Origin: Bacilli bacterium
GTDB lineage: Bacteria > Bacillota_I > Bacilli_A > RFN20 > CAG-826
NCBI GenBank assembly: GCA_017454295.1
Contig: JAFTDF010000022.1
Span: 1 to 39,398, forward strand
DNA length: 39,398 nucleotides
Direction of reading: 5' to 3'
Positions 1 to 8,363 of this stretch are shown piece after piece; the first letter of the stretch is position 1; each line of letters starts with the position of its first letter. A program made the translations under genes and the position numbers. The notes beneath the pieces are model-generated. The model ran no database searches. It was not told where the DNA came from and saw only the letters and a list, made by a program, of their open reading frames with translations.

Positions 1-54
1 GAAGCGGCTGTCCAAAAAGGGAAGGAAGGTTCACGCTAATACCTACCAAAAATA
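1..54 (+). other. Possible 3' end of an upstream gene
   Basis: Two frames stay open from the left edge and end in stops at 37-39 and 52-54. Both give short basic peptides, the second ending in HANTYQK. The hairpin and terminator that follow fit the end of a transcript entering from the left. Which frame is coding, if either, cannot be decided from so short a piece. Confidence 0.2.
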
Positions 55-56
55 GG

Positions 57-141
57 AACATGCGAAGCATGTTGCGAAACCTCTCGAAGTATAGGAAAAG
101 GGCTGTCAATCAACCCATAGGTTTTTCAACAGCCCCTTTTT
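57..141 (+). terminator. Hairpin followed by a rho-independent terminator
   Basis: A perfect 7-bp hairpin (AACATGC, loop GAA, GCATGTT) lies at 57-73. It is followed by a terminator: GAAAAGGGCTGT at 95-106 pairs with ACAGCCCCTTTTT at 129-141 with one unpaired C, and ends in a T run. A perfect 16-bp palindrome centred on CTAG follows at 143-158. This probably ends a rightward transcript entering from outside the window. Confidence 0.6.
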
Positions 142-229
142 CGTTTTTCTAGAAAAACCGAATCCGTGACGCTTTTGTGACATGGGGTATGCTAGCATAA
201 GGCAACCGTAGAAAAGCGGAGGCTCGTTT

Positions 230-1861
230 ATGCCCTACAAATTCACCCCTGCAGAAAAAGAAGAATTGCGAAGAAAGTATCAGGAAAACATCAACACGAT
301 CAATTCCTATATCCCTGAACAATACGAGAACTATCGTCTCCAACCCAATTGGAAGGCATTCGACAAATTCGTCAACGATCCCCAAAAGGCATGGATGTAT
401 AAAAAAGGCATGGAGATCCGGGCCCGGGAACTCAAAAAGAAAGACATCCAAGAAGCCCTTGCCCGGAAATTCGACCACCTGAAAGATCCCAATAAGATCT
501 ATGGTTTAGGCCGCTTCTTCCACACCGAACTCATCCCGAGCGATGATCCGGAAGCCCAGGCCTATAACGAAGCCAAATATAAGATGTATATGGAGCATCC
601 CGAAGCCGTCGTTCAGCGCCGCATGCAGAAGGTCTTCAATGCCAGTGTCCAAGAGCTCGCCCAAATCGCCAAATGCAAAGACCGCGATGCCTTGATGCTT
701 GCCTGGGCAGAACGCAACTCCGATATCGTGGAATCCGCGTTTGAGGCCTTCGGTACCATCACCAAATGGCCCAATGACATGCTCACCCCGGCGATGCAAA
801 AGAATCTTAGCTCCGTCGTGCGCAACTACGAGCCCTTATTCGACGCTGCCGAAACCTATCGCCGTGTCAACGAAGGATTCCCCGTTCTCCACAACAGCAT
901 CGTCCAAGAGCAGGAATTCATCCTCGGTGGGACCGATTTCAGCCAAGAACACCCAGACCTCGATAAATGGATTAGTGGCAACGAGAAGATCAAAGCGGAT
1001 ATCGCCATGAAAGGAAAGATGCTCAGCGAATTCTTCGGTGCGTTAGAAAAAAACCACATCGACGTCAGCAAGCCGGGTGCCCTCGGCGAATGGACCGTCA
1101 AAACCAATAGCCAAAAAGAGCCGCAGATCTCTTTAAGCAGCTGGATTAAAGACAAGAAACCCGGCACCTTGGAGAAGCTAAGTCCCGAAGAAGCCGCCGA
1201 AACCAAGAAAATTTTTAATAGCGACTTCACCAAAGAAGAAGGGTATAAAGAACCGGAAATCCCCGCAAAATTCAAGGCGATCACCTTGGAAAAGGCCCGC
1301 GATGACCTCATCTATAAATATTGCATCGCCAATGACTTAAAGATCTCCGAGGTCGAAGATGGCGGTTTCTATAAGATCGCAGAATCCATCAAAGGCGGTG
1401 TCAAAGAACGCGTCTTCGGCACCACTTCCTTGGAATATAAGCATGTCATCCAAACCCTCAAGGATTACGATAACGAGAAACACGTGGCCCACCATAATCC
1501 CAAGCCCGTGAAAATCGCCGCCAACCAATATCTCATCCACAAAGGCGTCAAGGCCCGCGAAGAGGCCATGGCGCTCCCTTACCCCGCCAAAGAACGTTCT
1601 TTACTCTGCTTTGACTTAATCGAAGAGTTCCAGAAAGCGGAACCGGTCAATGAGGATAAGCTCATCCCAGGCACCAACGAAGTCGTAAAGGGTCCGCACA
1701 AGGAATGGCCGCCCGCGATCCATGACAAAAACGAAGTCGAGGACAACCTCATCCAGGACGAGCCCCAAAACAACGCGCCCCAAGTGGAAAAGAAGGCCGA
1801 AAAGAACATCGATGAGGCCAAAAAAGACGAGCCGGAAATCCAAGAGATCCAAGCCAACTAA
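230..1861 (+). CDS. Hypothetical protein, 543 aa, charged with an acidic/basic tail
   Basis: I do not recognise the family. The ATG at 230 has a strong ribosome site (GGAGG at 218-222, 7 bases away). The protein has no signal peptide and no membrane segment, so it is probably cytoplasmic. It is rich in Lys, Glu and Asp and looks largely helical in the first 250 residues. The last 50 or so residues are a low-complexity stretch of Glu, Lys, Asp, Asn and Gln that is probably disordered. It stands alone: a terminator lies upstream, and downstream it converges on the ABC exporter genes. A weak promoter can be proposed (TATGCT at 188-193). The coding assignment is firm because of codon pattern, length and ribosome site. 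The function is unknown. Confidence 0.85.
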   Translation: MPYKFTPAEKEELRRKYQENINTINSYIPEQYENYRLQPNWKAFDKFVNDPQKAWMYKKGMEIRARELKKKDIQEALARKFDHLKDPNKIYGLGRFFHTELIPSDDPEAQAYNEAKYKMYMEHPEAVVQRRMQKVFNASVQELAQIAKCKDRDALMLAWAERNSDIVESAFEAFGTITKWPNDMLTPAMQKNLSSVVRNYEPLFDAAETYRRVNEGFPVLHNSIVQEQEFILGGTDFSQEHPDLDKWISGNEKIKADIAMKGKMLSEFFGALEKNHIDVSKPGALGEWTVKTNSQKEPQISLSSWIKDKKPGTLEKLSPEEAAETKKIFNSDFTKEEGYKEPEIPAKFKAITLEKARDDLIYKYCIANDLKISEVEDGGFYKIAESIKGGVKERVFGTTSLEYKHVIQTLKDYDNEKHVAHHNPKPVKIAANQYLIHKGVKAREEAMALPYPAKERSLLCFDLIEEFQKAEPVNEDKLIPGTNEVVKGPHKEWPPAIHDKNEVEDNLIQDEPQNNAPQVEKKAEKNIDEAKKDEPEIQEIQAN

Positions 1862-1870
1862 TTGTGCCTT

Positions 1871-1960
1871 TTATATCTTGGATATAAGGTAAAGGATTTT
1901 ACATTTGTAAAGTCCTAAATGCAAATAAACCGCCAGATGACCCCCTGGCGGTTTTCTTGC
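1871..1960 (+). terminator. Three hairpins ending in a terminator between convergent genes
   Basis: Three inverted repeats follow the stop of the 543-aa gene. TTATATC/GATATAA lies at 1871-1887. AGGATTTTAC/GTAAAGTCCT lies at 1893-1916 with one G-T pair. The strongest is AACCGCCAG (1928-1936) with CTGGCGGTT (1945-1953), followed by TTCTT. The last is symmetric enough to serve the leftward ABC permease transcript as well. Confidence 0.75.
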
Positions 1961-2005
1961 TTTCCCATCAAAAAAGGCCCCGAATCGGAGCCAAAGAAGC
2001 AGGGA

Positions 2006-3613
2006 TTAGAGGTCCTCGATCGCCTCGATCTTGGTGGGGAAGATATGCCGCAGATGGAGATAGCAAGGGATGATGGCAATGACGATGGCAGAGAACACCG
2101 CGATATAACCCCATAAGGCGGTTCGGGTGAAAATCGGCATCACGATTAAGATCGCGCCCATGACGATGGTAAGGGCGAAATCAAGAAGCAAACCAATGAG
2201 AATCGCGGCCGAGTTCTTGACGACTTCGGCTTCGTTATTCCATTTGAGTTTGACGTGACGGAGATTGATCCATAGCCCGATGATGGTGTTAAGCACCACA
2301 TAAGCCAAGGGGATCAAGAAGGCGAAGATGATATCCTCGACATAGTTATGGAAGAAGATGACGGCAATCGTGGAAGTGAGTAGCGCCGCCGGAACGAAAA
2401 TCAGCAAAGGGAAGAGCAGCTTCACGTGCATATATTTCTTGTAATCGATGGGCAGGGATTTCATGATCCAGAAGCTTTTCCCTTCGATGGAGATACCGCT
2501 GGCGGCAGGGGAAGTGAGTCCTAAGATCATGCAGGAAATGGTGATCATGATCGGAATGACCATCAGGGAAATCAATTCCGCGGCCTCTGGGTTCTCAGGC
2601 GAGGCGTTATCCATCCCGTTTTTCATCGAGATGAGGAACACCACCGTCCCAACGATGGCCATAATCGCACCCATACAGGAATTGATGAAGTAAATACGGG
2701 AGGAGAGCAAACGCTTCGTCTCCAAAGAGAGTAAGAGCTTGGTTTCGTTTTTGTTTTTGCTGCTAGCGTGTACGGCTTTGGGCTTATAGGAAATCGAGGA
2801 CACCAAATCATGAAGCTTCTCATAGGATAAGGAGAAGAAGAGCACCGTGAAGATGACGGCTAGCACATTCACACCCATATAGGCAAAAAGGAAGAACCAA
2901 GAAATGGAAACGGATAACTCAATGAGCCCATAGGCGGGGTTCACCCATTTCAAGACGCCGCCAATCGCCCCAAAGCCGGCGGCGGCTTCGGCGGCTTGTT
3001 TATCCCGGGTCACGATTCCAAGAACGGCGATCGCCACGATAAAGGCGGTATAGAAGAGGGTGACGACGAGATTGGCATAACGGAAACGCGACGTCGCCAT
3101 CGTCACAAGCAAGGAGAACAGCACCGCGATTGCCACCGGGACAATCGGCAAAGTGACCGCTAAAAGCAAGCTCAGCAGCAATAATGGCACATGATGGGTC
3201 ATGATGATCAGCACCACGGCGTGCGGCAACATGATCATCGTCGAGAAGAGCAATTCCGTTAAATAGATGGTGATGATCTTCGAGGCCACGATATCCCGCC
3301 GTTTAATGGGCAAGGAAGTAAGCAAGTCATAGTCATCCCCGATATAGATGCCGCGGGCTTGGTTCATGGCCGACATAAACACGAATAAGGAGGCGACCCC
3401 CGCAAAGAAAGCCACCGCCCCCGCGGGATCGATCTTGGCTTCAACATAGGAATGAAGGATCAAAAACGAATAGCCCGCCGACATGGCCATCCCGAATAAA
3501 CCGACGAAAATCGCGATATAAAAGATGGGGGTATTGCGCTTTTTTCGCCCACTAGAGAAGGAAGAGAGGAACTTCCCGAATTCGATTTTGATGAGACTCT
3601 TGAGGTTATTCAT
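2006..3613 (-). CDS. ABC transporter permease, exporter type (535 aa)
   Basis: This is an integral membrane protein with about twelve hydrophobic segments, in two halves separated by a charged stretch around residues 280-310. It fits large bacterial ABC-2-like permeases that work with a separate ATPase. I chose the ATG at 3613: it overlaps the stop of the ATPase gene by 8 bases (ATG inside AATGAATAA) and has GGAG about 8 bases upstream. The open frame extends 23 codons further, but only into the ATPase gene. With the upstream ATPase it forms a two-gene operon. The substrate cannot be told from sequence; a peptide, drug or lipid exporter is the usual role of such pairs. Confidence 0.85.
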   Translation of the reverse strand: MNNLKSLIKIEFGKFLSSFSSGRKKRNTPIFYIAIFVGLFGMAMSAGYSFLILHSYVEAKIDPAGAVAFFAGVASLFVFMSAMNQARGIYIGDDYDLLTSLPIKRRDIVASKIITIYLTELLFSTMIMLPHAVVLIIMTHHVPLLLLSLLLAVTLPIVPVAIAVLFSLLVTMATSRFRYANLVVTLFYTAFIVAIAVLGIVTRDKQAAEAAAGFGAIGGVLKWVNPAYGLIELSVSISWFFLFAYMGVNVLAVIFTVLFFSLSYEKLHDLVSSISYKPKAVHASSKNKNETKLLLSLETKRLLSSRIYFINSCMGAIMAIVGTVVFLISMKNGMDNASPENPEAAELISLMVIPIMITISCMILGLTSPAASGISIEGKSFWIMKSLPIDYKKYMHVKLLFPLLIFVPAALLTSTIAVIFFHNYVEDIIFAFLIPLAYVVLNTIIGLWINLRHVKLKWNNEAEVVKNSAAILIGLLLDFALTIVMGAILIVMPIFTRTALWGYIAVFSAIVIAIIPCYLHLRHIFPTKIEAIEDL

Positions 3614-4316
3614 TGAATAGCTCCATAAAGCGCGCTTCCAAGGATTCGTTGCCACGGACCTCCTCGGTGGAACCCGAGGCAATCAACTTACCTTTTTTGA
3701 TGATGGCGATCTTATTGCAGAATTTCTCCACCACTTCGAGGACGTGACTGGAGAAAAGGATCATCGTCCCATGGGCGCAGAGGTCTTTCATGATTTCCTT
3801 CAAATCGAAAGCGGCCTTGGGGTCTAACCCGACGAAAGGTTCGTCGAGCACCATGAGTTTGGGTTGATGCAAAATCGCGGCGATGATTTGGATTTTCTGC
3901 TTCATGCCGTGGCTATAGTTCTTAATGGGGCTGCCCAAATCGTTTTCGATGCCGAATTGTTTGGCGTATTTTTGGATGAGCTCACCCCGCTCCTTGCCGA
4001 TGCGGAAGGTATTGGCGATGAAATCCAAATAGGCCATGCCCGTCATGAACTCATATAAATCGGGATTATCGGGAACATAGGCAAGTTGGCTTTTGAAGGC
4101 ATAGGGATCTTCTTTCAGATCGATACCATTGAAGACGATTTCGCCTTCTTCATAGCCATGGATCCCGACGATGCACTTGATGGTCGTGGATTTGCCGGCG
4201 CCGTTAGGACCGATGAAACCATAGATGTCACCATCCTCGATTTCGAGGTTGATGTCGTCGATGGCTTTGGCTTTGCCGTTACGATAGGTTTTGGATAAAT
4301 GGGATACGCGGAGCAT
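3606..4316 (-). CDS. ABC transporter ATP-binding protein (236 aa)
   Basis: A single ABC ATPase domain fills the protein. Visible motifs are Walker A GPNGAGKST near residues 37-45, a signature-like YSHGMKQK near 140, Walker B LMVLDEP and the H-loop SSH. The signature reads SHGMKQK rather than the classical LSGGQ, which is common in ABC-2 type exporters of the CcmA/YhaQ kind. The length is normal for this family. ATG at 4316 is preceded by AGGAGG (4331-4326). It energises the membrane partner encoded immediately downstream, and the two genes overlap, so they are translationally coupled. Confidence 0.93.
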   Translation of the reverse strand: MLRVSHLSKTYRNGKAKAIDDINLEIEDGDIYGFIGPNGAGKSTTIKCIVGIHGYEEGEIVFNGIDLKEDPYAFKSQLAYVPDNPDLYEFMTGMAYLDFIANTFRIGKERGELIQKYAKQFGIENDLGSPIKNYSHGMKQKIQIIAAILHQPKLMVLDEPFVGLDPKAAFDLKEIMKDLCAHGTMILFSSHVLEVVEKFCNKIAIIKKGKLIASGSTEEVRGNESLEARFMELFNE

Positions 4317-4339
4317 GGATGGTTGCCTCCTAGGGAGAA

Positions 4340-4368
4340 ATCATAATCTTCCCCCGCCTCCCTTACAA
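4340..4368 (-). promoter_or_regulatory. Promoter of the ABC exporter operon
   Basis: On the minus strand TTGTAA (4368-4363) and TATGAT (4345-4340) are exactly 17 bases apart. Transcription would start near 4333, just before the AGGAGG ribosome site at 4331-4326. The element lies in a 124-base divergent gap shared with the esterase gene. Confidence 0.6.
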
Positions 4369-4406
4369 TAAGGCCCAAGGGTTTTTCCTAAGAAAAGCAA
4401 AAGGCT

Positions 4407-4435
4407 TTGCACTTCATTGAAACGCCCCATAATAA
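4407..4435 (+). promoter_or_regulatory. Promoter of the esterase-GtrA pair
   Basis: TTGCAC (4407-4412) and TAATAA (4430-4435) are 17 bases apart. The ATG at 4441 lies five bases after the -10 box, so the transcript would begin at or within a base or two of the start codon, as in a leaderless mRNA. Confidence 0.45.
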
Positions 4436-4440
4436 AAGGC

Positions 4441-5373
4441 ATGAAAAAGAAGAGGTATCCCATCAAAAAGGAATTCTTCCCCTACACGGTGTTTTCGGCG
4501 CCCTTGAATCGGCTCTTCCTTCGCTTTGCCCGGACCTTCATGAAACCACCGCGGCGTTTCTTTCATGATCCCGCTATCGAAACCAAGACCATTGCCTTAA
4601 AAGGCAAAGAAGGCGAGTCTTTCTCGCTATATCTACTTTCCCCAAAAAGCGAACAAGGGCCCTTACCTTGCCTATATTTCGTCCACGGAGGCGGCTTTAT
4701 TTACCCTGGCACCACTTCCCATTACTGGATGGCCATGGAATATGTCAAACGCTTGCACGTCCGCCTTGTTTATCTCGAATATGGCCTCGCCCCGGAATAT
4801 CCCTTCCCCTATCCCCAAGAGCAAAGCTATCAAGCCACCCAATATCTATTCGATCACGCCGAAGAGCTTGGCATCGATCCTTCCCGCATCGGGATGGTTG
4901 GAGACTCCGCCGGAGCCACCTTATGCGTCTCTTCGATTCTATTAGGGCAGCAACGCCAGACCCCGATTCATCCTGCCTTCGCTATCTTGCTATATCCTTG
5001 GCTGGATGGGCGGGGCAATTCGGAATCCTCGAAGCGTTTCGTGGATACGCCTTTGTGGAACGCAAACAAGACCAAGAAAGCCGGCACCTATACCAATCCA
5101 GGCAAACGCTCCTTCCCACCGAGCATGGTCTCGGCTTGCGAGATCGAAGATTTATCCATCATGCCACCTTGCTATATCGAAGTGGCCGAATTCGATGCCC
5201 TCCATGACGATGGCGTCCTCTTTGCCTCCCGGCTAAAAGAAAACGGCGTCGAAGCGCGTCTCTATGAAACCTTAGGGGCGATGCACGGCTACGATTGCAA
5301 ATATAAGGCCCCCACCGTCGTCGAAGCGTTTGCAAGACGCCTCGACTATGTGAAAGAGAAATTCGGTTTATGA
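4441..5373 (+). CDS. Alpha/beta hydrolase, HSL-type acetyl esterase/lipase
   Basis: The protein (310 aa) has the motifs of the hormone-sensitive-lipase family (alpha/beta hydrolase fold 3). These are the oxyanion-hole HGGG at residues 82-85, the nucleophile elbow GDSAG at 154-158 (Ser156), a likely acid Asp252 in AEFDALHDD and the catalytic His282 in GAMHGYD. It should hydrolyse short-chain esters in the cytoplasm. No signal peptide is seen. A TTG 24 bases upstream (4417) is an alternative start, but it would fall between the -35 and -10 boxes of the best promoter. Neither start has a convincing ribosome site. The stop overlaps the next ATG (ATGA), so it is coupled to the GtrA-family gene. 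The true substrate is unknown. Confidence 0.88.
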   Translation: MKKKRYPIKKEFFPYTVFSAPLNRLFLRFARTFMKPPRRFFHDPAIETKTIALKGKEGESFSLYLLSPKSEQGPLPCLYFVHGGGFIYPGTTSHYWMAMEYVKRLHVRLVYLEYGLAPEYPFPYPQEQSYQATQYLFDHAEELGIDPSRIGMVGDSAGATLCVSSILLGQQRQTPIHPAFAILLYPWLDGRGNSESSKRFVDTPLWNANKTKKAGTYTNPGKRSFPPSMVSACEIEDLSIMPPCYIEVAEFDALHDDGVLFASRLKENGVEARLYETLGAMHGYDCKYKAPTVVEAFARRLDYVKEKFGL

Positions 5374-5912
5374 GATTTAACGAATGGTTAAGGCGCGTCG
5401 ATGAAAAAGCTGAGGAACGGGGTCATAAAACCCTATGGCAGTTTGTAAAATTCCTCGTCGTGTCTTTGCTCACGACCGGGGTGCAACTGCTTTTGGTCAA
5501 TTTGCTTTATTTCTTCCTCAAAGGATGGGTGGATCCCTTGCCGGGGCTATTAGGTCAAATCTTCAATGAGGCCACCCTCGGGGAAGGCCACGCCAGCTGG
5601 GGTTATCTCTTGCCCTTCTTCTTATCCAACCTCATCGCCAATACGATCGGCTATTTCCTCAACCGCAGCAAAACCTTCCGCAGCGATGCCCCTTGGTGGC
5701 ATTATGCCCTCTATCTCATCGTCTTACTCTTGCTGATCGTTTTCTCCACTTGGCTCCAAGGTGTGATCGTCAATGGCCTCATCCAAGTGGGTTGGGAAGG
5801 GGCGGCCCCCACCATTGCCGCGATGGTCGCGGGTGGGTTCCAATTCTTGGCCTTGTTCCCATTACAAAAATTCGTCTTTTTACGGGAAAAGAAGGCGGAA
5901 TTGCAGAAATAA
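5370..5912 (+). CDS. GtrA-family membrane protein (180 aa)
   Basis: This small protein has four hydrophobic segments (about residues 24-50, 78-95, 112-132 and 148-168) and carries the GtrA-like motif FLNRSKTF between segments 2 and 3. GtrA-family proteins are thought to help move lipid-linked sugars across the membrane for cell-surface polysaccharide or teichoic acid decoration. It overlaps the esterase gene by four bases, suggesting a joint role such as processing of an acylated surface glycan, though that is only inference. The loop between segments 1 and 2 is longer than usual. It converges on the 5'-nucleotidase gene with only 19 bases between stops. Confidence 0.85.
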   Translation: MRFNEWLRRVDEKAEERGHKTLWQFVKFLVVSLLTTGVQLLLVNLLYFFLKGWVDPLPGLLGQIFNEATLGEGHASWGYLLPFFLSNLIANTIGYFLNRSKTFRSDAPWWHYALYLIVLLLLIVFSTWLQGVIVNGLIQVGWEGAAPTIAAMVAGGFQFLALFPLQKFVFLREKKAELQK

Positions 5913-5931
5913 ACGCCGAATTTTCGAGCTT

Positions 5932-7569
5932 TTAGATCATGGTGATTCTGCCTTCTGGGGCGGAATATTTGTCTTTTAATTTGCCTTGGCAGACATCGAC
6001 GATGTAATCGATGACGACCTCATAATCAAAGGGCGTATCCCAAGGGATGCTCTCATCTTGCATATACATCGCGGCCCCGTCTCCGCCATTATCGAGGAGG
6101 AAGTCATGACTAGCGATGGTGTAGGTGGCATTTGGATCGAGATCCACATAGGCCCCGTTTTGAAGCACCTTCACGTCATAGACGCGGCGCGGCCCATCGA
6201 CGCGGACGAATTGCTCTTGCTCGTTTAAGACGACACCGCTGGGGATGGCGGTATTGATGGAATATTTCAGTCCTGAGACATGGACGAAGCCGCCGAATTC
6301 TCCGGTGAGCTCTCCTTGCTCGTTACGGGTGAGGTTTTTCACGCCGAGTTCCAAATGGTCGAGGATATGGGCGCCAGTGGTTTTTTTCTTTTTCAATAGA
6401 TTCCCAAAGGGATGGACATTCTTGATTTGGCGGTAGGTGACATCGCCTTTGGCAAGGCTTTCGCGGATGCCGCCTCCATTGACGACGCCGATATCGGATT
6501 CGGCCATAGAACGGTAAGCATCAGCGATCATATTGCCAATGGGTGTCTCCTTCATCCGGACGGGGCGATGGCCTTTTTCCCCACTGGCATCGAGATCGAC
6601 GTCGATATGGGCCACCACTTTGTTGCCTTCCTCCTCCACCTTCTGGTTGATCTCAGCGAGGAAGGCATCCATCTTTTCGGATTTGCCAGTGTAATCGTTC
6701 ACGAATTTAAAGGAGATATTCCCGTCTTTCCCTAAGGTCAGGGTCGCAAAGTCATTGAGCTTATAACCCGTATCGACGAGTAAGGTGTCCTCGCCTTTGC
6801 CGTTTTTGACGGTAGTCCAAGGCAAATCGACGTGGGCGTGGCCATCCAGCGCGGCAATGGCCCCACTGGTATTGGCGATCACCTCTTTTGAAGAATAAGG
6901 CGTATAAGAGGCCGGGCTTCCTAGGTGACTCAGCAAAATCACATAATCGGCCCCATCGCGTTTGCACGCATCGATATTGGTTTGGATAAGTTCGTAGAAT
7001 TGGGAGGCCGTTTCGGCGCTGAAATCATAGGCCTGCTTCCCATCTTCCATAAAATTCTTCGGCGAGGATTCGACGATCGTATGAGGGGTGGTGATGCCGA
7101 CATACCCCACTTTCTTCGTCCCATAGGTTTTGATGACATAGGGTTTGACCGCGGAGAGCTTATTTTCATGGCTACCGATATAACGGACATTAGCGGAGAC
7201 GATATCGCCTTTGAATTCGGCGATGCGTTGCTTGAGTTCGTCCATGCCATAGTCGAATTCGTGGTTGCCTAAGGCCGCCACTTCATAACCGGCCTCATTC
7301 ATGACATCGATCAGGTATTTGCCATTGGAGACCGCTCCGACATAATCCCCTTGTAGGAAATCCCCGGCATCCACCAAAGAGACGTAGCCGGTTTTTGCGA
7401 GTTCTTCCTTGTAGGAAACGATGCCACTATAACCAAGATGGTCGGTGAGCCCGCAATGGACGTCGGTGGTATAGAGGATATGGATGTCTTTGGCTTCGGG
7501 GGTATGGCAACCCACCAAAGAAAGAGGCAGCAATAAACCAAAGAATAAGGTAAGGCGATTGCGTTTCAT
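5932..7569 (-). CDS. 5'-nucleotidase/metallophosphatase lipoprotein (UshA-type)
   Basis: The N-terminus has basic residues, a hydrophobic core and the lipobox LVGC (Cys21), so the protein is lipid-anchored outside the membrane. The metallophosphatase domain shows DxH (TTDVHC), DAGDF, GNHEFDYG, LSHLG and GHAHVD, the metal ligands of the calcineurin-like/UshA family. The C-terminal 5'-nucleotidase domain carries NGGGIR and GDGAAM. It should release nucleosides from nucleotides outside the cell. I chose ATG at 7569. A TTG at 7578 is an alternative that would overlap the stop of the nucleosidase gene. No good ribosome site precedes either, consistent with coupling to that gene. Confidence 0.93.
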   Translation of the reverse strand: MKRNRLTLFFGLLLPLSLVGCHTPEAKDIHILYTTDVHCGLTDHLGYSGIVSYKEELAKTGYVSLVDAGDFLQGDYVGAVSNGKYLIDVMNEAGYEVAALGNHEFDYGMDELKQRIAEFKGDIVSANVRYIGSHENKLSAVKPYVIKTYGTKKVGYVGITTPHTIVESSPKNFMEDGKQAYDFSAETASQFYELIQTNIDACKRDGADYVILLSHLGSPASYTPYSSKEVIANTSGAIAALDGHAHVDLPWTTVKNGKGEDTLLVDTGYKLNDFATLTLGKDGNISFKFVNDYTGKSEKMDAFLAEINQKVEEEGNKVVAHIDVDLDASGEKGHRPVRMKETPIGNMIADAYRSMAESDIGVVNGGGIRESLAKGDVTYRQIKNVHPFGNLLKKKKTTGAHILDHLELGVKNLTRNEQGELTGEFGGFVHVSGLKYSINTAIPSGVVLNEQEQFVRVDGPRRVYDVKVLQNGAYVDLDPNATYTIASHDFLLDNGGDGAAMYMQDESIPWDTPFDYEVVIDYIVDVCQGKLKDKYSAPEGRITMI

Positions 7570-7574
7570 AATCT

Positions 7575-8288
7575 TCAATGGGTAAGCATATATTCCACCG
7601 CTTTGGCGCCTTTAACGGCGGCATCTTTGGCAAAGGTTTCGAAATCGGCGATGACGCTCCCATCGGGTTTATCGGAGATACAACGTATAATGACGAAGGG
7701 CGTATGGCTTAAGTAGCAAACCTGGGCCACCGCGGCGCCTTCCATTTCGCAGCAAAGCCCCCCAAAGCGAGCCACGATGGATTCCTTTTGGGCGATTTGG
7801 TTGATGAATTGGTCGCCAGAGCAAATCCGTCCTTCATAGACTTTCGCGCCTTCGCAAGTGGCAGCAACCGCCGCTAGGGCCTCTTCCCGTAGCTTCAGAT
7901 CCGCGGGGAAGGCGACTTTCTTGGTAAAGGGGATCTCGCCTGGGCGGAAGCCAATCGGCGAGACGTCGAAATCATGTTGGACCGCATCGACGCAGATGAC
8001 GAAGTCCCCGATATCTAGGGTATGATCCAAAGAGCCGGCCACGCCGGTATTGATGATTTCGGTGCACCGGAAATGATGGATCAAGGTATGGGCGCATATC
8101 GCGGCATTGACTTTCCCCATGCCGCATTGGACGATGACGACGTCCCGCCCATCGAGACTACCTTCGCAGAATTCCATGGCCGCGATTGTGGCGCAGGAAC
8201 GGATTTCCGTTTTCTTCTTCAGCAAAGCAACTTCGGCCGCCATGGCGCCGATGATGCCAATTTTTTGTTTTTGGGTACTCATTTTCAT
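7575..8288 (-). CDS. mtnN: 5'-methylthioadenosine/S-adenosylhomocysteine nucleosidase
   Basis: The protein (237 aa) matches the MTA/SAH nucleosidase family throughout. It has IGIIGAMAAE near the N-terminus (catalytic Glu19), the nucleoside-binding NTGVAGSL, CEMEGAAVAQ and the catalytic Asp in CISDKPDG. It splits adenine from MTA and SAH, recycling methionine and purines and supplying the precursor of AI-2. The length is normal. The first ATG (8288) lies seven bases after a TACAAT box and has no ribosome site; a second ATG at 8282 is possible. The open frame reaches 12 codons further but into the terminator region. It is followed 5 bases later by the surface 5'-nucleotidase, so the two probably form a purine salvage operon. 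Confidence 0.94.
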   Translation of the reverse strand: MKMSTQKQKIGIIGAMAAEVALLKKKTEIRSCATIAAMEFCEGSLDGRDVVIVQCGMGKVNAAICAHTLIHHFRCTEIINTGVAGSLDHTLDIGDFVICVDAVQHDFDVSPIGFRPGEIPFTKKVAFPADLKLREEALAAVAATCEGAKVYEGRICSGDQFINQIAQKESIVARFGGLCCEMEGAAVAQVCYLSHTPFVIIRCISDKPDGSVIADFETFAKDAAVKGAKAVEYMLTH

Positions 8289-8295
8289 AGGGACA

Positions 8296-8301
8296 ATTGT
8301 A
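8296..8301 (-). promoter_or_regulatory. -10 box of mtnN
   Basis: TACAAT on the minus strand, seven bases before the first ATG of mtnN and just beyond the terminator of the S41 gene. No matching -35 at 16-18 bases is evident. The position suggests a leaderless transcript. Confidence 0.35.
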
Positions 8302-8325
8302 AGAGAAAAAGGGCGTTTTCGCACG

Positions 8326-8352
8326 AAAAAACGGCACCTTTCCGGATGCCGC
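8326..8352 (-). terminator. Terminator of the S41 peptidase gene
   Basis: On the minus strand CGGCA (8351-8347) pairs with TGCCG (8336-8332), followed by six T. It lies 12 bases after the stop of the S41 gene. Confidence 0.8.
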
Positions 8353-8363
8353 TTCCTCGTTTC

